Below are positions 60,020 to 64,000 of a stretch of 64,000 bases of DNA, one piece after another. Under the pieces are notes generated by a model. That model was not told the DNA's origin. It did no database searches and worked only from the letters and a program-made list of their open reading frames with translations. How positions within the stretch are numbered: position 1 is the stretch's first letter; each line of letters opens with the position of its first letter. Origin of the DNA: UBA6522 sp965262365 (GTDB lineage: Bacteria; Pseudomonadota; Gammaproteobacteria; Steroidobacterales; Rariloculaceae); NCBI GenBank assembly GCA_965262365.1, contig OZ253541.1, forward strand, positions 3,410,001-3,474,000, in the 5' to 3' direction. Position numbers and translations under genes: made by a program.

Positions 60020-61861
60020 ATGCAGCAGGTCCAGGCACGGGCGCGTGACCAAACACAGCCGCGTGTGTCCGCGCAGCCGGGTGCCCACGCACAGGCGGGC
60101 GGCCCGTCCCACGAACGCGGCGTCGAGCAGGCAGGGAGGCGCGGCCCCGCCGCGGCCGCGGACCCGGAACCGCTGACCGGGTTGGCACGGCGCCTGCTCC
60201 GCGAGGGCGTCGTCTCCCGGGGCGCCCTGACGGAAGCGCTCCAGGCCTCAAGGGAACAGGCCACGTCCCTGGTCGCCTGCCTGGTGCCGACCGGCCGCGG
60301 CGACGCCGGCCGCATTGCGGTGGCAGCGGCCCGTGAATTCGGTATTCCTGCGCTGGACCTGGATGCCATGGAGCCGGAACCGGAGGCGTCCACCCTGATT
60401 CCAACGGAACTGATCACGCAACACCGGGTTCTCCCGTTGATGCGCCGAGGCGGACGTCTGTTCGTGAGCATCGCGGATCCGTCCAATATCCAGGCGCTGG
60501 ATGACATCGAGTTACGGACCTCCCTGCACGTGGAACCGGTGGTCGTGGAGTATCACAAGCTGGAGGCACGCATCACCGGCTCCATTCGGGTAAACGATGC
60601 TCGCGTCGCCGCCCTTGACTTCGCCGACTTCGATCCGGACGGGCTCCACCTGTTGGACGAAGGCAGTGACACGGACTTTGCCAGTGCCGACGTGGACGAT
60701 GCCCCGGTGGTGAAATTCATCAATCGGATCATGCTGGATTGCGTGAACCGGGGTGCATCGGACATCCACTTCGAGCCTTACGAGAAGTCATACCGTATCC
60801 GCATGCGCCATGACGGAGTGCTCAGCGAAATCGCGCATCCGCCCATGGCGTTGGCGGGACGGCTCGCCGCTCGGCTGAAAGTCATGGCGCGGTTGAATGT
60901 GGCCGAAAGGCGGATGCCCCAGGATGGGCGAATCAGGATGCGCCTGGCCCCTGACCGTGCCATCGACATGCGCGTCAATGCATGTCCCAGTCTGTTTGGG
61001 GAGAAGGTGGTCTGCCGGCTGCTGGATCCGGCCAGCGTCGAGACCAGTATCGATGAACTGGGTTACGACGACGATCAGAAAGAAGTCTATCTGGACCACC
61101 TGGCCAGACCGCAAGGCATGATCCTGGTGACCGGCCCCACCGGAAGCGGGAAGACCGTGTCCCTGTACGCCGGCCTCAACACCCTCAATACCCCGGATCG
61201 AAACATCGCCACCGCGGAAGACCCGTCCGAAATCAACATGCCCGGCATCAACCAGGTCAACGTCAACCCGAAAGTGGGCCTGACCTTCGCCGCCTGCCTG
61301 CGTGCCTTCCTGCGTCAGGATCCCGACATCATCATGGTGGGCGAGATTCGCGACATCGAGACCGCCGAAGTCGCCATCAGGGCGGCCCAGACCGGGCATC
61401 TCGTGCTCTCCACGCTGCACACCAACGACGCCCCGCGGACCCTGACCAGGTTGGTGGACATGGGCATCAAACCATACGCCATCGCCAGTTCGGTATCCCT
61501 CATCATCGCGCAACGCCTGGCGCGAAAGCTTTGCGGCGCCTGCAAGCAGCCGGTACACATTCCCGGTGACGCCCTGCTTGGGGAAGGATTCCCGCCGGAT
61601 GACGTGGAAGCGGGGCTGACCCTCTACGTCGCCCGTGGCTGCAACCGCTGCAATGCGGGTTATCACGGTCGCACGGGCGTCTTTCAGGTCATGCCGGTCA
61701 GCGAGTCCATCGGCCGCATCATCATGGAGGGCGGCAACGCCATGCAGGTTGCCCGGCAGGCCGCCGCGGAAAACATCCGCGACGTGCGCCAATCGGGACT
61801 GGGCAAGGTAAAACGCGGACTGGTCAGCCTGGAAGAACTCAACCGAATCACCGTGGACTAG
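60020..61861 (+). CDS. pilB: Type IV pilus assembly ATPase PilB
   Basis: 613 residues. A variable Gln/Ala-rich leader of about 50 residues is followed by the GspE/PilB N-terminal domain (LTGLARRLLREGVVSRGALTEAL), then the secretion ATPase: Walker A GPTGSGKT (372-379), Asp and His boxes, Walker B (IIMVGEIRD), and the zinc-binding tetracysteine region (CGACK, then CNRCNAG). It powers pilus extension from the cytoplasmic face. The start at ATG 60020 may be somewhat early; homologues usually lack the leader. Confidence 0.95.
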   Translation: MQQVQARARDQTQPRVSAQPGAHAQAGGPSHERGVEQAGRRGPAAAADPEPLTGLARRLLREGVVSRGALTEALQASREQATSLVACLVPTGRGDAGRIAVAAAREFGIPALDLDAMEPEPEASTLIPTELITQHRVLPLMRRGGRLFVSIADPSNIQALDDIELRTSLHVEPVVVEYHKLEARITGSIRVNDARVAALDFADFDPDGLHLLDEGSDTDFASADVDDAPVVKFINRIMLDCVNRGASDIHFEPYEKSYRIRMRHDGVLSEIAHPPMALAGRLAARLKVMARLNVAERRMPQDGRIRMRLAPDRAIDMRVNACPSLFGEKVVCRLLDPASVETSIDELGYDDDQKEVYLDHLARPQGMILVTGPTGSGKTVSLYAGLNTLNTPDRNIATAEDPSEINMPGINQVNVNPKVGLTFAACLRAFLRQDPDIIMVGEIRDIETAEVAIRAAQTGHLVLSTLHTNDAPRTLTRLVDMGIKPYAIASSVSLIIAQRLARKLCGACKQPVHIPGDALLGEGFPPDDVEAGLTLYVARGCNRCNAGYHGRTGVFQVMPVSESIGRIIMEGGNAMQVARQAAAENIRDVRQSGLGKVKRGLVSLEELNRITVD

Positions 61862-63096
61862 TGCTCTATCCCGTGGCAAACGTTTCACTGCATTCGTCCC
61901 ATGATGCATCCCGCACCTACAGTTGGAACGGGACGGACCGCGCCGGCAAGCGCGTCAAGGGAGTCACGGTTGCGGCCGGCGAGTCAGCCTTGCGCGCCGA
62001 GTTATGGCGTCAGGGCATCGTGCCCTCGCGAGTCCGCAGATCGCTTCTGAAGGGCGCCGGCCGCGTCAGGAGTGAGGAAATCACCGCCGCGACCCGGCAA
62101 CTGGCGACGATGATCGGCGCCGGCATTCCGTTGGTACAAGCTTTTGACATTATCGGCAACAGCCAGGATACGCCCGCCGTCCAGACACTCATCCTCAGGG
62201 TGAAGAACGACATCGAGGGCGGCACCGCGCTGTCCGCCGCACTTGGGCGGTACCCTCGGCATTTCGACGACCTTTATGTCAACCTGGTGGCGGCCGGCGA
62301 GCAGGCCGGCGCGCTCGAAGCGCTCCTGGCGAAAATCGCCGCCTACCGGGAAAAGACCCAGAGCATCAAGCTCAAGATCAGGAAGGCGCTCTTCTATCCG
62401 GCGGCGGTGACGGCGGTGGCCTTGCTGGTGACGGTCATCCTGCTGGTTTTCGTCATTCCCCAATTCGAATCGCTGTTTTCCGGATTCGGCGCCGAATTGC
62501 CGGCTTTGACGCTCATGGTCATCGGCGCATCCGACTTCGTACGCACGTCCGGCTGGACTCTCGGTTTGGTGTTGGCCACCGGTGCAGTCGCGTTCATCCA
62601 GGCCAGAAGGCGTTCCAGGCCGGTGCGCCATTGGCTGGAGCGGGCGACTCTGCGGGCCCCGGTCATCGGTACCATCGTCGACATGGCGGCCACCGCACGC
62701 TATGCGCGCACGCTGGCCATCACCTTTGCGGCGGGCACACCGCTGGTGCAGGCACTGGAACCGATCGCCAGGTCCACCGGCAACATCGTCTATGAAGGCG
62801 CGGTCCTCAACATCCGCGATGAGGTCGCCACGGGGCAGCCACTTGAGCAAGCCATGAAGATGTCCGGAGTCTTCCCGACGATCGCTACACGGATGATCGG
62901 TGTGGGCGAGAAATCCGGCGCCCTCGACGACATGGCGGAGCGGGTCGCAGACTTCTACGAAGAGCGCCTCGACAACGCAGTCGACGGCCTCGCAAGCCTG
63001 CTGGAACCGCTGATCATGGCGGTGCTGGGCATCATCGTCGGGGGGCTGGTTGTGGCGATGTACCTGCCTGTTTTCCAGATGGGTCAGGTGATGTAA
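61861..63096 (+). CDS. pilC: Type IV pilus inner-membrane platform protein PilC
   Basis: 411 residues from GTG 61861, overlapping the pilB stop by one base. Two GspF-type repeats are present (ATRQLATMIGAGIPLVQAFDI and later ARTLAITFAAGTPLVQAL), with three membrane helices: about residues 178-198 (FYPAAVTAVALLVTVILLVF), the middle one near 225, and the last (MAVLGIIVGGLVVAMYLPVF). It links the PilB motor to pilin polymerisation. Prepilin peptidase pilD is not in the window. Confidence 0.95.
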   Translation: MLYPVANVSLHSSHDASRTYSWNGTDRAGKRVKGVTVAAGESALRAELWRQGIVPSRVRRSLLKGAGRVRSEEITAATRQLATMIGAGIPLVQAFDIIGNSQDTPAVQTLILRVKNDIEGGTALSAALGRYPRHFDDLYVNLVAAGEQAGALEALLAKIAAYREKTQSIKLKIRKALFYPAAVTAVALLVTVILLVFVIPQFESLFSGFGAELPALTLMVIGASDFVRTSGWTLGLVLATGAVAFIQARRRSRPVRHWLERATLRAPVIGTIVDMAATARYARTLAITFAAGTPLVQALEPIARSTGNIVYEGAVLNIRDEVATGQPLEQAMKMSGVFPTIATRMIGVGEKSGALDDMAERVADFYEERLDNAVDGLASLLEPLIMAVLGIIVGGLVVAMYLPVFQMGQVM

Positions 63097-63135
63097 GCCG
63101 AGTTGTTCACGCATGACGTTTGCGAGTGTGTGCGG

Positions 63136-63414
63136 TCAGGCGGAGGTGCCGCCTTGCGGAAGCACCCTGACCTTGATGCGGTCTTCGCCCAGTTCCCGGG
63201 CCATGTAGCGGACACGGGCGGCCCAGACAGAGGCGTCCATGACCAGTACGAGTCGGCCTTCATCGTCGGTGTTGGCGGCCACCAGATGTGCGGCCTCTTC
63301 GGCGGGAAGGCGTTCACGGACCGAGTCCGCGAGGTCCTGCAGCCGCTGGGACTCGGCGGTCAGTTTTCCGAGGCTCCCGGAGTTCAGTAGTTCCGCTAGG
63401 GAATTGGCGGGCAT
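63136..63414 (-). CDS. dciA: DUF721/DciA-family protein
   Basis: 92 residues from ATG 63414: a short helical N-terminus (LAELLNSGSLGKLTAESQRL), then the DUF721 KH-like core (LVAANTDDEGRLVLVMDASV, WAARVRYMARELGEDRI). DciA is the ancestral loader of the DnaB helicase in bacteria lacking DnaC. It lies divergent from secA, the position usual in gammaproteobacteria. The protein is short for the family, so only the core is present. Confidence 0.8.
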   Translation of the reverse strand: MPANSLAELLNSGSLGKLTAESQRLQDLADSVRERLPAEEAAHLVAANTDDEGRLVLVMDASVWAARVRYMARELGEDRIKVRVLPQGGTSA

Positions 63415-63634
63415 GGGGCGATGTCGAGAAGGTGCTTCGCCGCCATTCTACAGGACTTCGCCAGATCCCTTCGGCCGCCGCGACACGGGAGAAAGCGCCG
63501 GCAAAAATGCTGGCATCCCCTGCCGGTAACGGCCGCCGGCGCGACGTGAATTTCCTTGCAAATAGGGTTTTCGGTCCCCAAATCGTTGATCTGACCTTAG
63601 AATATGGCCTCGCGCCGTTATCCCGGGAAGTCGC

Positions 63635-64000
63635 TTGCTGGAACAGACCTCCAAGTTCTTCACGAACATCTTCGGCAGCCGCAACAAGCGGCTGTTGAGC
63701 GGCTACGAGCGATTTGTCGTTCAGGCCAACGCGTTCGAGCCCGAAATCAAGGGGCTGGATGACGACTCGCTCAAGGCCAGGACCGCGCAATTCAGATCCC
63801 GGCTGGAGGCGGGCGAAGATCTGGAAGCACTCTTGCCCGAGGCGTTTGCGGTTGTTCGGGAAACGGCCATGCGCACGGTGGGTATGCGCCACTTCGACGT
63901 ACAGCTTGTAGGCGGCGTCGCGCTGCACCAGGGCAAGATCGCGGAAATGCGCACCGGCGAAGGCAAGACGCTGGTGGCGACACTCACTGCCTACCTGAAT
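63635..64000 (+). CDS. secA: Preprotein translocase ATPase SecA (5' part)
   Basis: The first 122 residues; the gene leaves the window. The start is TTG 63635 (MLEQTSKFFTNIFGSRNKR) with GGGAAG upstream, matching the E. coli N-terminus. The Walker A of nucleotide-binding domain 1 is seen (IAEMRTGEGKTLVATL), and the preceding AMRTVGMRHFDVQLVGG is standard. SecA drives proteins through SecYEG. Confidence 0.96.
   Translation, partial: MLEQTSKFFTNIFGSRNKRLLSGYERFVVQANAFEPEIKGLDDDSLKARTAQFRSRLEAGEDLEALLPEAFAVVRETAMRTVGMRHFDVQLVGGVALHQGKIAEMRTGEGKTLVATLTAYLN

Noticed and set aside
1..64000. CRISPR arrays
   Set aside because: No regularly spaced direct repeats and no cas genes were seen.

Overview
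The window looks like the chromosome of a GC-rich gammaproteobacterium. The gene orders fmdB-DUF502-aspS-nudB, recA-recX-alaS-csrA-tRNA-Ser(GCT) and pilA-pilB-pilC, and dciA beside secA, are typical of that class. I cannot name the genus. Several core genes appear to start with TTG (mutS, sucC, nadE, secA, the DUF502 gene).

Bases 1 to about 20,450 are accessory DNA. They begin with genes of an integrative-element type on the minus strand: a partial Toprim/primase-like protein, ssb, a small unknown and a protein with five zinc ribbons. A RIT element (three tyrosine recombinases between 86-bp inverted repeats that look identical) has split a further gene of this block, and that gene can be rebuilt by joining the flanks. 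Next come a small PD-(D/E)XK protein and a 1,660-residue nuclease-helicase-methyltransferase fusion of the type ISP restriction-modification class. A lower-GC stretch at 12.6-18.8 kb follows. It holds decayed IS3-family fragments, a secreted SH3-like/membrane pair, a second PD-(D/E)XK gene followed by an unrecognised gene with a HEPN-like stretch, and two further orphans. A truncated IS21 istA lies next to the tRNA-Ser(GCT) gene at 20,487-20,577. The accessory DNA adjoins the 3' end of that tRNA, which is the usual arrangement for a genomic island.

From the tRNA onward the content is ordinary chromosome: csrA, alaS, recX, recA, thpR, pncC, a glycosyltransferase, a small HExxH protein, mutS, nudB, aspS, a DUF502 membrane protein and fmdB. 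An envelope pair follows: pbpC and a very large alpha-2-macroglobulin-like protein in which the thioester cysteine is replaced by serine. Then come clpB, a MazEF-like toxin-antitoxin pair and a divergent merR/ARPP-1 pair.

The last third holds a putative outer-membrane barrel, a STAS protein, an adenine/adenosine deaminase, a CHRD protein, a ketopantoate-reductase-like protein, pgeF, rluD, bamD, nadE, sucD, sucC, the type IV pilus genes pilA-pilB-pilC, dciA and the start of secA.

The likeliest places for something undescribed are the two nuclease-containing gene pairs at 7.0-12.6 kb and 15.1-16.9 kb, the five-ribbon zinc protein, and the RIT insertion with its asymmetric palindromic left end. 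All positions and motifs were read by eye from the sequence; no database search was possible.
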